NCBI RefSeq assembly: GCF_900111565.1
Contig: NZ_FOIK01000005.1
Coordinates: forward strand, 62,001 to 126,000
Direction: 5' to 3'
Source: Paenibacillus sp. NFR01
Lineage (GTDB): Bacteria; Bacillota; Bacilli; Paenibacillales; Paenibacillaceae
Length of the DNA stretch: 64,000 bases
Below are positions 1-7,841 of this stretch, piece by piece. Position 1 is the stretch's first letter; each line of letters starts with the position of its first letter. A program made the position numbers and the translations under genes. Below the pieces are notes generated by a model. It was not told the DNA's origin. It searched no databases and worked only from the letters and a program-made list of their open reading frames with translations.

Positions 1-343
1 TATTGTCGTAGTCGGAGACAATATTCGTGTATCCGGTTCCATGATGGCACACCGAGCTGTATTGATCCAGATCCTTGCCGACCGGCTGCCAGGAGCCCGA
101 CCAGTAATCTCCGTTCTCCAGGTCGCGTACGTAAATGTAACGGCCCGGTTCATCCTTGGAATTGAAATGATAGCGCACATGCCGCCCGTTCGCTCCGGAC
201 TTTACAAAGCTGTAGCCGCCGGCGTTGCCCGAAATGATGGCGCCGTATTCAGGCGAACCGAGGTAGTTGGCCCAAGGGGCGGGCGTATTGGGTTTCGTGA
301 TGAGATATTCCTTGTTTTTTTCGTCAAAATATCCGTACTGCAT
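1..343 (-). CDS. GH94 phosphorylase, N-terminal part (cellobiose/chitobiose phosphorylase family), runs off the window
   Basis: Reading the minus strand from 343 gives 114 codons with no stop, beginning MQYGYFDEKNKEYLITKPNT and containing PWANYLGS, GGYSF and PGRYIYVRD. This is the typical opening of glycoside hydrolase family 94 phosphorylases, cytoplasmic enzymes that split beta-linked disaccharides with phosphate to give a sugar 1-phosphate. Only the N-terminal beta-sandwich domain is visible; the catalytic (alpha/alpha)6 barrel lies outside the window, so the substrate (cellobiose, N,N'-diacetylchitobiose or a longer cellodextrin) cannot be told. An in-frame ATG at 349 sits one base from the TAGGAGG ribosome binding site and is too close, so the ATG at 343 (spacing about 7) is preferred. 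Family assignment is firm, specificity is open. Confidence 0.85.
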   Translation of the reverse strand, partial: MQYGYFDEKNKEYLITKPNTPAPWANYLGSPEYGAIISGNAGGYSFVKSGANGRHVRYHFNSKDEPGRYIYVRDLENGDYWSGSWQPVGKDLDQYSSVCHHGTGYTNIVSDYDN

Positions 344-428
344 GACCATTCCTCCTACAAATAGTGGGTGGCGGGCAAAAACTATAAACGCGCGTTCACA
401 AACGGGTGTCGTAGGTGCGCCCAACCTC

Positions 429-457
429 ATTATAGAATAGTTTGGAGCAGCGGTTAA
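429..457 (-). promoter_or_regulatory. Promoter of the GH94 gene
   Basis: On the minus strand a perfect TATAAT (429-434) is preceded at 17 bp by TTAACC (452-457, four of six matches to TTGACA). It points at the GH94 start about 85 bases downstream. Sigma-A type by sequence only. Confidence 0.5.
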
Positions 458-523
458 GCCGTAAATAAAAACAATTTGCAAAAAGTTATTAAAAATATTG
501 AATGTTATACAAACAAAAACTAA

Positions 524-1453
524 CTATTTCGGATAAAGCACAGACTGAAGCAGTACCTTCACCTCTATTAGAGTGGATAACTCGGCAAGTGCTCTGCTTG
601 TATATGTTGTCCACAGGTCCCTAACAAAAAAAGCGCCGAAGGCATGCATCATAAGGCCGCGGAACAGGAGGTCGGCAAACGTCTCCTCGTCCATTTCTCC
701 GCGAAAAAGATGAATGAAATCCGGATCAGAGTCCATCAGGCTGAATACAATCGGCGGGTATTCGTATTCGGCCGGGGCAATCGTGCTGTCGGCAAAATCG
801 ATAAGATACATTTGACCGTCCGGCGCGATCCGGACATTCTCGGCCGTAACATCGCCATGGACATAGAGCAGAGGAGCGCTGCCGCAACTGCGGAGATACT
901 CCGCGCGCTGCGCCTGAAAGCCGTCAGAGAACATTTGCCAGCGCGGCTGGCCGATTGCGCTATGTATGAACGTCTCCCAATTCATAGCCACGGGCGGGGG
1001 AACGTTGATTTTACGCAGATTATCCTTAAGCTGCTCCACAAATTTGCGCTTGTCCTCCTGGGTGTACGCCGGCAGCCGTTCCCCGGCATCCTGCCCGTCG
1101 ATATATTCCATGATGAAATATTTGAACTCATATTTGTCGTGAATGGTGGAGGCGGCAATGATCTTCGGCGTTTGTATGCCCTGGGCGATTGCCCGCAACA
1201 TCGCTTGTTCTTCAGCCGCATAATCGTTGTCCGTATCCGCGCCCGACTCTTTGGGGGCAAAGAGCTTGATGACATAGCTGCCAACCTTAAAGACGGCATT
1301 GGTGCCGGGTGTCAGGGGAGAGATGGCCTCGTGTCCGGCCAGCCCTTCATTTTGAAAAATCGCCGCGATCAGCCCGCGGAAATCCGGAATGGATTGATAA
1401 ACCCGGCCCCAGTCGTTCCAGTCGCTGATCTCTTTGCGGAATAGATGGTTCAT
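524..1453 (-). CDS. Aminoglycoside phosphotransferase (APH)-fold kinase
   Basis: 309 residues with the APH/choline kinase signature: the Brenner-type catalytic loop HGDVTAEN near residue 200, the metal-binding LIDFAD shortly after, and an N-lobe stretch YVIKLFAPKE carrying the likely ATP lysine. Members phosphorylate small molecules in the cytoplasm (aminoglycosides, macrolides, homoserine, sugars and others), and the family name alone does not show antibiotic resistance. The start has GGGAGG eight bases upstream. It lies alone on the minus strand between the GH94 start and a small membrane protein, so context gives no substrate. No frameshift or missing catalytic residue is seen. Confidence 0.75.
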   Translation of the reverse strand: MNHLFRKEISDWNDWGRVYQSIPDFRGLIAAIFQNEGLAGHEAISPLTPGTNAVFKVGSYVIKLFAPKESGADTDNDYAAEEQAMLRAIAQGIQTPKIIAASTIHDKYEFKYFIMEYIDGQDAGERLPAYTQEDKRKFVEQLKDNLRKINVPPPVAMNWETFIHSAIGQPRWQMFSDGFQAQRAEYLRSCGSAPLLYVHGDVTAENVRIAPDGQMYLIDFADSTIAPAEYEYPPIVFSLMDSDPDFIHLFRGEMDEETFADLLFRGLMMHAFGAFFVRDLWTTYTSRALAELSTLIEVKVLLQSVLYPK

Positions 1454-1552
1454 GTGCGCGGCCTCCCTTTTTCTGTAAGATATATCTATTATAAGAGCAG
1501 CCCGGATGACATGAACGGGATCATTCGACTATGAAAAATACTCTACTTCTTC

Positions 1553-1732
1553 CTACAGCACAGCCGCCGCAATCAGCAAAAAAAGCACGATCCAGGAATA
1601 AGGGTTGGCAAAATTAAACGACCAGCCCAGCCCCGAGCTTCGCGGAACGAAGAGTCGCTGTTTCTTGTTGGGGGAGATGGAGACGTAAAGCGCAAGCGAG
1701 CATGCGCAGGCTAATATAAACCATTTAATCAT
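1553..1732 (-). CDS. Small DUF5808-type membrane protein
   Basis: 59 residues with an N-terminal hydrophobic helix (about 3-20), a central basic stretch and a second helix at the C-terminus. The middle reads RLFVPRSSGLGWSFNFANP, which matches the conserved core I associate with DUF5808 (VPK..G.GW..NFA.P). The function of that family is unknown; the protein should sit in the cytoplasmic membrane as a hairpin. A GTG at 1741 lies one base from the AGAGGA site, so the ATG at 1732 (spacing 10) is taken as start. It shares the strand with the downstream APH kinase but is about 100 bases away. Confidence 0.6.
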   Translation of the reverse strand: MIKWFILACACSLALYVSISPNKKQRLFVPRSSGLGWSFNFANPYSWIVLFLLIAAAVL

Positions 1733-1875
1733 GGTCTTCACTTCCTCTGATTAATATGGATAGGCATACCTGCCGGATCAACGGTTGGGTCGTTACGATG
1801 TTCAAAGCGGGCACTCCTTCCGCCGATGGACTATGGCAAACTTAGTGTACCACGCAGCTTCCTTATTTTGTAATG

Positions 1876-1921
1876 AAAAAGGCCTCTTCAGCTAAGCCGG
1901 AATCCGGCAGCCGAAGAAGCC
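1876..1921 (-). terminator. Intrinsic terminator of the SDR gene
   Basis: GGCCTCTTCAGCT (1881-1893) pairs with AGCCGAAGAAGCC (1909-1921), with an inner CCGG hairpin. Read on the minus strand it ends in five U (1876-1880), 17 bases beyond the SDR stop. Confidence 0.75.
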
Positions 1922-1937
1922 CTTGTTTATCCTGATT

Positions 1938-2678
1938 TTATACGTAGCCGCCGTTCACGCGCAGCGTTTGACCGGTCACCCAGGCGGCCTGATCGCTGAC
2001 CAGAAACTCGATAACGTTCGCGATATCTTCCGGTTCACCCAAGCGGCCGAAGGAATTCATCTGCGTAATGGCAGCGATTTGCTGCTCGGTTTTGCCGACA
2101 GTGAACAGCTCGGTATTCACCGGTCCTGGTGCTACCGTATTGATTGTAATCTTCTTCGGGCCGAACTCCTTGGCCAATTGCCGGGTAATTTGCTCGACCG
2201 CACCTTTGGCAGCTGCATAAACGCTGTAAGTCGGGGACATGGTCCCGTTGATCGAGGTCGAGAAATTGACGATCCGCCCATAGTCCGACATGTATTTCAT
2301 CGCCTGCTGGCAGGCGAAATAGGTGCCCTTCACGTTAATGGCAAACAAGCGGTCGAAATCTTCCTCGGTAACATCGGCCAGCAGTTTATACAAAATCACC
2401 CCGGCATTGTTGATCAGGATATCGACTTTGCCGTACAGGGCAATACTCTCAGAAAACAGCCGCTCCACGTCGGCCAGCTTGCTGACATCAGCCTGAACCG
2501 CGGCGGCCTCGCCGCCTGCACCGGTGATCTCCTTCACGACCTCCATCGCCTGAAGCGGGCTGCTGGAATAATTGACGACCACCTTGGCGCCGAGCGCGGC
2601 CAGTTGCCTGGCGATCATGCTGCCGATACCTCTGGAGGCGCCGGTCACGATTGCTACTTTTCCCGTTAAAGTCTTCAT
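1938..2678 (-). CDS. Short-chain dehydrogenase/reductase (classical SDR)
   Basis: 246 residues, the usual size of a classical SDR. Visible motifs are the NAD(P)-binding TGASRGIG near the N-terminus, NNAG in the middle, the catalytic YAAAK with an upstream Ser, and the C-terminal VTGQTLRVNGGY. Such enzymes oxidise or reduce alcohol and keto groups in the cytoplasm; the closest named relatives are 3-oxoacyl-ACP reductase-like proteins, but the substrate is not known. The ATG at 2678 has AGAGG ten bases upstream; the TTG at 2684 is less likely. It is divergent from an AraC-type regulator 137 bp away, a common arrangement for a regulator and its target. Confidence 0.8.
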   Translation of the reverse strand: MKTLTGKVAIVTGASRGIGSMIARQLAALGAKVVVNYSSSPLQAMEVVKEITGAGGEAAAVQADVSKLADVERLFSESIALYGKVDILINNAGVILYKLLADVTEEDFDRLFAINVKGTYFACQQAMKYMSDYGRIVNFSTSINGTMSPTYSVYAAAKGAVEQITRQLAKEFGPKKITINTVAPGPVNTELFTVGKTEQQIAAITQMNSFGRLGEPEDIANVIEFLVSDQAAWVTGQTLRVNGGYV

Positions 2679-2815
2679 CTGCAATCAACCTCTCTGTTTA
2701 AGATTTAAGTTGATTATAGATTTGCCAAGGCTTAGGCAGGTAGCCTATTCTTCCCCGATTCTTGCCCAATCCTGCATGAAGGATTATGATCGGTTTAATA
2801 AAGGAGGGACTGAGG

Positions 2816-3760
2816 ATGGAACTACACCGGGAAGAACAACCGCCAATAGAACAACCGCCTTCGCATTCGGCGCGGCAGAAGCTGTCCGGGCTTGTCCTAC
2901 GGCTGACGGACCGGGAGGGCGTGCAGCCGACGGCGATTCCGGCGCTGAGCTTCCTGCGCGCGACCGCCGTTTCGGAGCCGCTGCCGGCGCTGTATGAACC
3001 TTCGCTGTATGTGATCGCCCAGGGCGCCAAAATCGTGACGCTCGGCGAAGAGAGTTACATGTATAACACCGACTCCTATCTGGTGGCTTCCGTTCGCCTG
3101 CCGATCATGGGGCAGATTATCGAAGCCAGCCCGGAAAGGCCGTATTTATGCGTAAAGCTGCGGTTTACGGCGGATCAAATTATCGAGATCATGCAGGACC
3201 TGCCGCCGCAGCCGGCGGGAAGTAAAGCCCCGTTGGAGCGGGGACTTGTGGTCAGCCGGACAAGTCCGGGCTTGCTTGACGCGGTGACGCGGCTGGTGTC
3301 TTTGCTCGATACGCCCGAAGACATTCCCTTCCTCGCGCCGCTCGTGATCCGTGAAATCCTGTACCGCGTTCTGCAGGACGAGCATGGCCAGCTGATCCGT
3401 CAACTTGCCGTCAGCAGCGGGAATGCGGAGTCGGTCTCCAAGGCGATCGCGCTGATTAACCAGGAATATGCCAAGCCGCTGCGGATTGACGAATTGGCCA
3501 AAGCGATCAATCTGAGCCCTTCCGCCTTGCACCATCAGTTCAAGCAGGTCACGGCGATGAGTCCGTTGCAGTATCAGAAGAAGATCCGTCTGCAAGAGGC
3601 GCGGCGCCTGCTGATTGCCGAATCCTTGGAGGCGGCAGATGCCAGCTACCAGGTCGGATATGAAAGCCCCTCCCAGTTCAGCCGGGAATATGCCCGGATG
3701 TTCGGCCTGCCGCCGATCAGCGATATCAAACGGTTGAAGGATACGGTAGGCGTGGAATAG
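2816..3760 (+). CDS. AraC-family regulator with AraC_N domain
   Basis: 314 residues. The N-terminal half contains SVRLPIMGQIIEASPERPYL, typical of the AraC_N ligand-binding domain found in YqhC-type regulators. The C-terminal third is a two-helix-turn-helix AraC DNA-binding domain (LRIDELAKAINLSPSALHHQF, then a second HTH around SYQVGYESPSQFSREYARMFG). It is a cytoplasmic activator. The ATG at 2816 has AAAGGAGGG at good spacing, whereas the ATG at 2786 lacks a site. It sits divergent from the SDR gene and most likely controls it; related regulator/oxidoreductase pairs respond to aldehydes, but the ligand here is inference. Confidence 0.85.
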   Translation: MELHREEQPPIEQPPSHSARQKLSGLVLRLTDREGVQPTAIPALSFLRATAVSEPLPALYEPSLYVIAQGAKIVTLGEESYMYNTDSYLVASVRLPIMGQIIEASPERPYLCVKLRFTADQIIEIMQDLPPQPAGSKAPLERGLVVSRTSPGLLDAVTRLVSLLDTPEDIPFLAPLVIREILYRVLQDEHGQLIRQLAVSSGNAESVSKAIALINQEYAKPLRIDELAKAINLSPSALHHQFKQVTAMSPLQYQKKIRLQEARRLLIAESLEAADASYQVGYESPSQFSREYARMFGLPPISDIKRLKDTVGVE

Positions 3761-3864
3761 CGAAATTACCGTCAGGGATTTGCGGATAGGGTAGGATCTA
3801 TCGAAGTAAGTGTTCCAGAGGACGGGCTGGGCAGCTTAAGAAACGGAGAAACGGAGGATGCGGG

Positions 3865-4467
3865 ATGAAAAATGTAGTTGTGCTTGGAGGCGGCGGATAC
3901 GTCGGGCAGCATTTGTGCGAAAGATGGCTCCGCGCCGAGCCGGAGGTCCATATCTACAGCGTATCGCGGCGCGGAAAGCCCGCCACGCTCTCCGATGCGC
4001 TGAATGGGAACGAGCGGATGCACTGGCTTACAGGGGATGCGCTTGAGCCTGATTCTTTCAGCGATAAGCTTCCCGCAAACATTGCAGTTATCATCGATCT
4101 TGTCGGAACGGTCTTCGCCCGGACCGCCAAAGAATTTGCGCGGATGAACGTGGGGCCGGTAAAGACAATGATCGCGTTGATGGACCGTTTATCCATCGAA
4201 CATGGCGGGTATGTCTCCGGCGTAATGGGTCTGCCGCTGACCCATAAAGCATTCGTTCGCAGCAAGCAAGACGCGGAAACGCTCGCCAGAAACAGCGGAA
4301 AATCCATTGCCATCTTTAGGCCCAGCCTAATTTACGGCGATAAACCGCAGGTTGCCCCGATGGTCCCGTTCGTGAAGCTGCTGGGCATGCTTCCAGGGAT
4401 GCAAAGGTTTAAGCCGGTCGCGGTGCGGGATTTGGCGGACGAGATCATTCGGTCGTATAAGCTGTAA
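3865..4467 (+). CDS. Atypical SDR / NAD(P)-binding epimerase-like protein
   Basis: 200 residues with an N-terminal nucleotide-binding loop VVVLGGGGYVGQHLC and the sequence FRPSLIYGD near the C-terminus, as in atypical SDRs of the NDUFA9/NmrA type. The active-site Tyr-x3-Lys of classical SDRs is not evident, so it may bind NAD(P) without catalysing a redox reaction. It is shorter than most relatives (about 210-300 residues). The ATG at 3865 has GGAGG upstream, and an out-of-frame ATG at 3858 is ignored. It follows the AraC gene by 104 bases on the same strand and converges on the DUF4130 gene; no operon signal is clear. Confidence 0.7.
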   Translation: MKNVVVLGGGGYVGQHLCERWLRAEPEVHIYSVSRRGKPATLSDALNGNERMHWLTGDALEPDSFSDKLPANIAVIIDLVGTVFARTAKEFARMNVGPVKTMIALMDRLSIEHGGYVSGVMGLPLTHKAFVRSKQDAETLARNSGKSIAIFRPSLIYGDKPQVAPMVPFVKLLGMLPGMQRFKPVAVRDLADEIIRSYKL

Positions 4468-4500
4468 TCCTTTGAAGGCTCTGCCCAATGCTGAAAGCGT

Positions 4501-5319
4501 TCATTCCGGTCCTTCCGGCAGGCGCCGCTCCTCATGGTCCTTCTTCCCCAAACGGAATGAGGCCGTGCCGCCCCCGTTCATCTCGGGCAGCTGCTTCCAG
4601 TACCGCTTCGGCATCAGCGAGGCACGAAGCCGTTCGTTGCGCCGCGGCTCGATGCCGATGGCATGATAGAACCCGGTCCAGAGGCTCCGGTAATGCTCCT
4701 CGGTTTGATCGGCTTCCGGCGGAGTCCATTCATCGAGCGGAATGATTGCCTGGCGGCCGGGCTCATGGATGAGCGCCACGCGGTGGACGCTGTCATAGAT
4801 CATAAAGCTTTCCCCGGCGAACCGGTCGCAGAAATGATCCTGCAGCAGCGGCAGCACGTAGCCCTGCGGCTCGATGACGGCGGCCATCACCCGTCCGTAT
4901 ACGGAGAAACGGACAAAACCCATATATTTGTGGCTTTCCCGCTGGAGGTGCTGGACGGCTTTGCCGAGGGCATGGACCGTCTCGTCGGCAAGCATGTTCA
5001 TCACCTGGCGGCCATGCTTGAAGCCGAGCTGCAGGAAGCGGATCAGCAGCAGCTCTTTCTCCGGCACGCCGGACCAGAAGCCGAGGCGCACCCATTCCTC
5101 CGCCTCGGCGCCGATCTTCTGCGGGATGGAGCGGAGCACCCGCTCCGCCTTGGCGGCATCGGTCTCGATCCAGCGCGCCTCCAGCAGCAGCCCCTGGCCC
5201 TCCTGCTCCGAATGGACCGCGAGCGGCGTCTCCTTCCAGGCGAAGCTTTCGAATACGCAGCACAGCAGCCCTTCGAAGCTGCCGTCATAGGTGTAGGCGA
5301 GCGCGGAGATCTTAAACAT
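4501..5319 (-). CDS. DUF4130/TIGR03915-family putative DNA repair protein, partner of the radical SAM protein
   Basis: 272 residues matching the little-studied TIGR03915 family (DUF4130): the start FKISALAYTYDGSFEGLLCC, a central NMLADETVHALGKAVQHLQRESHKYMGF and a C-terminal MPKRYWKQLPE are characteristic. These proteins are almost always encoded next to a TIGR03916 radical SAM protein, as here, and the pair is named for DNA modification or repair without a proven reaction. The start at 5319 overlaps the end of the radical SAM gene by 8 bases and has GGAAGGGG upstream; a longer reading from 5382 would overlap more and lacks support. It is cotranscribed with its neighbour and should share its SOS-type promoter. 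Confidence 0.85.
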   Translation of the reverse strand: MFKISALAYTYDGSFEGLLCCVFESFAWKETPLAVHSEQEGQGLLLEARWIETDAAKAERVLRSIPQKIGAEAEEWVRLGFWSGVPEKELLLIRFLQLGFKHGRQVMNMLADETVHALGKAVQHLQRESHKYMGFVRFSVYGRVMAAVIEPQGYVLPLLQDHFCDRFAGESFMIYDSVHRVALIHEPGRQAIIPLDEWTPPEADQTEEHYRSLWTGFYHAIGIEPRRNERLRASLMPKRYWKQLPEMNGGGTASFRLGKKDHEERRLPEGPE

Positions 5320-6715
5320 CGAAGGCCGCCCCTTCCAGAGCAGCGGTGCCCGCCTCAGCTGTATCGGCATCCACAGCTCCACCGGCAGCCACGGCTGCGG
5401 GAAATGCGGCAGGCACCGCCGGGAGTGCGGCCTGTGCCGTCAGTGCCAGCAGCTCGGCATCGTCAAAGAAAGAGAGCTGCTGAAGCTGCGGCTGCTCGTA
5501 GGGCAGCAGATTCTGCCCGGACATCAGCGAACGGATCAGCGTATGCTCGCCGACCTTAAGGCCCTCCAGCATCTTGCCTTTGCAGGTAATGAAGAATTGG
5601 GCGCGCTTCAGCACAACGCCGAGCTTCTTCAGGGCGTGGAAATCCAGCGGCCCCGTCCGCCGCGCCTTGACGATCCGCTGCGCGCTGCGCACCCCGACCC
5701 CGGGAATGCGCAGCAGCATTTCATACGGGGCGCGGTTGATCTCCACCGGGAACTCCTCCCGGTGGTTAATGGCCCAGCTGCATTTCGGGTCGAGCAGCGG
5801 ATTGAAATTCGGCGTCGCTTCGTCCAGCAGCTCGCCGGCCTTGAAGCCGTAGAAGCGCAGCAGCCAGTCTGCTTGATACAGCCGGTGCTCGCGCAGGAGC
5901 GGCGGTTTCGTATCGAGCGCCGGCAGCAGCGAATGTTCGACCACCGGCGTGTACGCCGAGTAGAACACCCGCTTCAGCTTGTATTTGCGGTACAAGCCTT
6001 CGGTCAGGTTGATGATCTGCCGGTCGGTATCCGGCGTGGCACCCACGATCATCTGTGTGCTTTGGCCGGCCGGTGCGAAGCTGGGCGCATGGTTATATTT
6101 CACGATGTCCGCCCGGTTCTCCGTAATGCGTTCGCGGATGAGCGACATCGGCTTCAGGATCGAGTCTTTGCTTTTGTCGGGGGCGAGGACGCCGAGGCTT
6201 TGCTGCGAAGGCAGCTCAATATTGACGCTCATGCGGTCGGCCAGGAGGCCCAGCCGCGAGAGCAACTGCTCATCGGCGCCGGGAATGGCCTTGACATGGA
6301 TATACCCGCGGAACTGGTATTTCTCCCGCAGCAAAGTAAGCGCAGCGATCAGCTGCTCGGTCGTATAGTCGGGATTCCGCATAATGCCGGAGCTCAGGAA
6401 CAGGCCCTCAATATAATTGCGCCGGTAGAACTGCATAGTCAGGTCGGCCAGCTCTTCGGGGGTAAAAGCCGCGCGGGGCGTGGGGTTCGATTTGCGGTTG
6501 ACGCAATAGGCGCAATCGTAGACGCAGCCGTTGGTCATCAGCACCTTGAGCAGCGAAATGCAGCGTCCGTCCGCCGCGAAGCTGTGGCAGATGCCCATGC
6601 TGACCGTATTGCCCATGCCGCCCGGTTCATTCGGACGATTGGAGCCGCTGGAGGTGCAGGCAACGTCGTATTTGGCTGCGCCGGTCAAAATCTCAAGCTT
6701 TTTCATCATATCCAC
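5312..6715 (-). CDS. Putative DNA modification/repair radical SAM protein (TIGR03916 type)
   Basis: 467 residues. The radical SAM iron-sulfur motif is CVYDCAYC about 60 residues in, after the family-typical opening KLEILTGAAKYDVACTSSGS. A helix-hairpin-helix motif LLRIPGVGVRSAQRIVKAR lies near residue 350, consistent with DNA contact. The C-terminus ends in an Ala-rich tail of about 40 residues that looks unstructured. The start is a GTG at 6715 with AGGAGG eight bases upstream; the ATG at 6754 cannot be used because it lies upstream of the promoter -10. The gene leads a two-gene operon with the DUF4130 partner. Family placement is firm, the chemical reaction is unknown. Confidence 0.85.
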   Translation of the reverse strand: MDMMKKLEILTGAAKYDVACTSSGSNRPNEPGGMGNTVSMGICHSFAADGRCISLLKVLMTNGCVYDCAYCVNRKSNPTPRAAFTPEELADLTMQFYRRNYIEGLFLSSGIMRNPDYTTEQLIAALTLLREKYQFRGYIHVKAIPGADEQLLSRLGLLADRMSVNIELPSQQSLGVLAPDKSKDSILKPMSLIRERITENRADIVKYNHAPSFAPAGQSTQMIVGATPDTDRQIINLTEGLYRKYKLKRVFYSAYTPVVEHSLLPALDTKPPLLREHRLYQADWLLRFYGFKAGELLDEATPNFNPLLDPKCSWAINHREEFPVEINRAPYEMLLRIPGVGVRSAQRIVKARRTGPLDFHALKKLGVVLKRAQFFITCKGKMLEGLKVGEHTLIRSLMSGQNLLPYEQPQLQQLSFFDDAELLALTAQAALPAVPAAFPAAVAAGGAVDADTAEAGTAALEGAAFDV

Positions 6716-6737
6716 GAACGATTCCTCCTCTTGAGAA

Positions 6738-6767
6738 AGTATATACCCGAACAAATGTTCTTGTCAA
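6738..6767 (-). promoter_or_regulatory. Sigma-A promoter of the radical SAM/DUF4130 operon
   Basis: On the minus strand TTGACA (6762-6767) is followed after 18 bp by TATACT (6738-6743). Transcription would start near 6731, which fixes the downstream GTG at 6715 as the start codon. Confidence 0.8.
6748..6761. promoter_or_regulatory. LexA (DinR) SOS box in the radical SAM promoter
   Basis: CGAACAAATGTTCT matches 13 of 14 positions of the Bacillus LexA consensus CGAACRNRYGTTYG (only the last base differs). It fills the spacer between the -35 and -10 of the radical SAM promoter, where LexA binding would block RNA polymerase. It also lies upstream of the divergent GntR gene. Confidence 0.75.
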
Positions 6768-6793
6768 AAGGCCGACTATTTTTCCTGCGTACA

Positions 6794-6802
6794 TGTTATG
6801 AT
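6794..6802 (+). promoter_or_regulatory. Extended -10 element for the GntR gene
   Basis: TGTTATGAT has the TG-n-TATnAT form of an extended -10 promoter, 57 bases before the GntR start. No good -35 is seen at normal spacing. Confidence 0.4.
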
Positions 6803-6858
6803 AGATAAGGATGCGGATCGCCGCCTCTTGCCAAAGATGACCTGTAGAGGAGTATTCC

Positions 6859-7587
6859 ATGACCCAATTTGTGTACAAGCAGATTATAGACGATCTCAAA
6901 ACGAAGATTTTCGCCGGTAAATACGCCGATATGCGCCTTCCGGATGAACGGAGCTTAAGCGAAACGTACCAGGTCAGCCGCAGTACGATCAAACGGGCGC
7001 TTACCAAGATGGAGCATGTGGGGATTATTTTCAAAAAACGCGGCTCCGGCACGTTCATCAATCCGCTGTATGTCAAAAACGAATCCATCTTCAACTATGA
7101 AGGCTCTAATCTGGGCGTTACCGACAACTTTCAGATGCATGGCCAGAAGCCGAGCGTAAAGGTGCTGAGCTTTGAGGTGGTTGCCCCAACCGAAGAGCTG
7201 CGCCGCGACTTATTCCTCGATACCCATGATTTTGTCTATAAGATCGTCCGGCTGCGCCTGTTCGACGATATTCCTTTTATGATTGAAACCGGCTACATAC
7301 CAATCAAGATCGTGCAGGACCTCAACCAGACGATTATCGAAGGCTCCATCTTCAATTACCTGGAGGATTCGCGCAATCTGGCGGTGACCAAATCGTTCCT
7401 GTCCATCTATGCCGAACCGTCCAACCCGGAGGACCGGGAGCTGCTGAATCTGGGCGAGCATGAGCCGGTCAGCATCATGGAGGGCATTTTTTTCCTCGAT
7501 AACGGGACGCCGTTTGAATTCTCGCATATGCGGTTCCATTATAATTATCTGAAATTTAATACTTTCGTCTCTGTAGACAAAGGATAA
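6859..7587 (+). CDS. GntR/HutC-family transcriptional regulator
   Basis: 242 residues. A winged helix of the GntR type spans about 5-75 (RLPDERSLSETYQVSRSTIKRALTKM) and a UTRA effector domain follows at about 90-235 (YKIVRLRLFDDIPFMIETGYIP, then EGIFFLDNGTPFEFS). UTRA proteins usually bind sugar phosphates or amines and release DNA. GAGGAG lies nine bases before the ATG. The phosphoketolase gene follows on the same strand behind a terminator, so this is the probable local regulator of that gene, although this is inferred only from adjacency. No damage to the coding region is seen. Confidence 0.85.
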   Translation: MTQFVYKQIIDDLKTKIFAGKYADMRLPDERSLSETYQVSRSTIKRALTKMEHVGIIFKKRGSGTFINPLYVKNESIFNYEGSNLGVTDNFQMHGQKPSVKVLSFEVVAPTEELRRDLFLDTHDFVYKIVRLRLFDDIPFMIETGYIPIKIVQDLNQTIIEGSIFNYLEDSRNLAVTKSFLSIYAEPSNPEDRELLNLGEHEPVSIMEGIFFLDNGTPFEFSHMRFHYNYLKFNTFVSVDKG

Positions 7588-7619
7588 GGTGTGAATCATT
7601 CATGCCTTATTTTTTTTAT
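7586..7619 (+). terminator. Intrinsic terminator after the GntR gene
   Basis: An 11-bp stem with two G-T pairs (7586-7608, AAGGTGTGAAT against ATTCATGCCTT) begins at the GntR stop codon and is followed by a long U-rich tract. It separates the regulator from the phosphoketolase transcript. Confidence 0.75.
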
Positions 7620-7754
7620 CTTTTTCGGGTTAATTTGAAAGCAATTCATTGGTGACAGCTCCATAATCATGTCGATTTTACATTGAATTAACGGCGGTAT
7701 TCATAGTATGTTCAAAATTTCACAAAATTGGACCGTATCAATTGCAGAAAAGGA

Positions 7755-7782
7755 TTGTATTTATTTCGGGCAGCAGTATGAT
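7755..7782 (+). promoter_or_regulatory. Promoter of the phosphoketolase gene
   Basis: TTGTAT (7755-7760), 16 bp, TATGAT (7777-7782), with the start codon 59 bases beyond. The rest of the 250-base gap holds the GntR terminator and AT-rich DNA with no further element I can support. Confidence 0.5.
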
Positions 7783-7841
7783 GTAAATGTGGAGAGAAGC
7801 TTTTGGAATATAAAGATCGATATACACAAGGAGTGGAGAAA

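Noticed and set aside
524..1453. Calling the APH-fold protein an antibiotic resistance gene
   Set aside because: The fold is shared by many metabolic kinases and no resistance-specific signature or mobile context is visible.
4663..6808. Long open frames on the plus strand opposite the radical SAM and DUF4130 genes
   Set aside because: They are antisense shadows of high-GC coding DNA, lack ribosome binding sites and show no recognisable domains.
7636..7649. Possible CcpA cre site (TGAAAGCAATTCAT) before the phosphoketolase gene
   Set aside because: The central CG is missing and three positions differ from the consensus.
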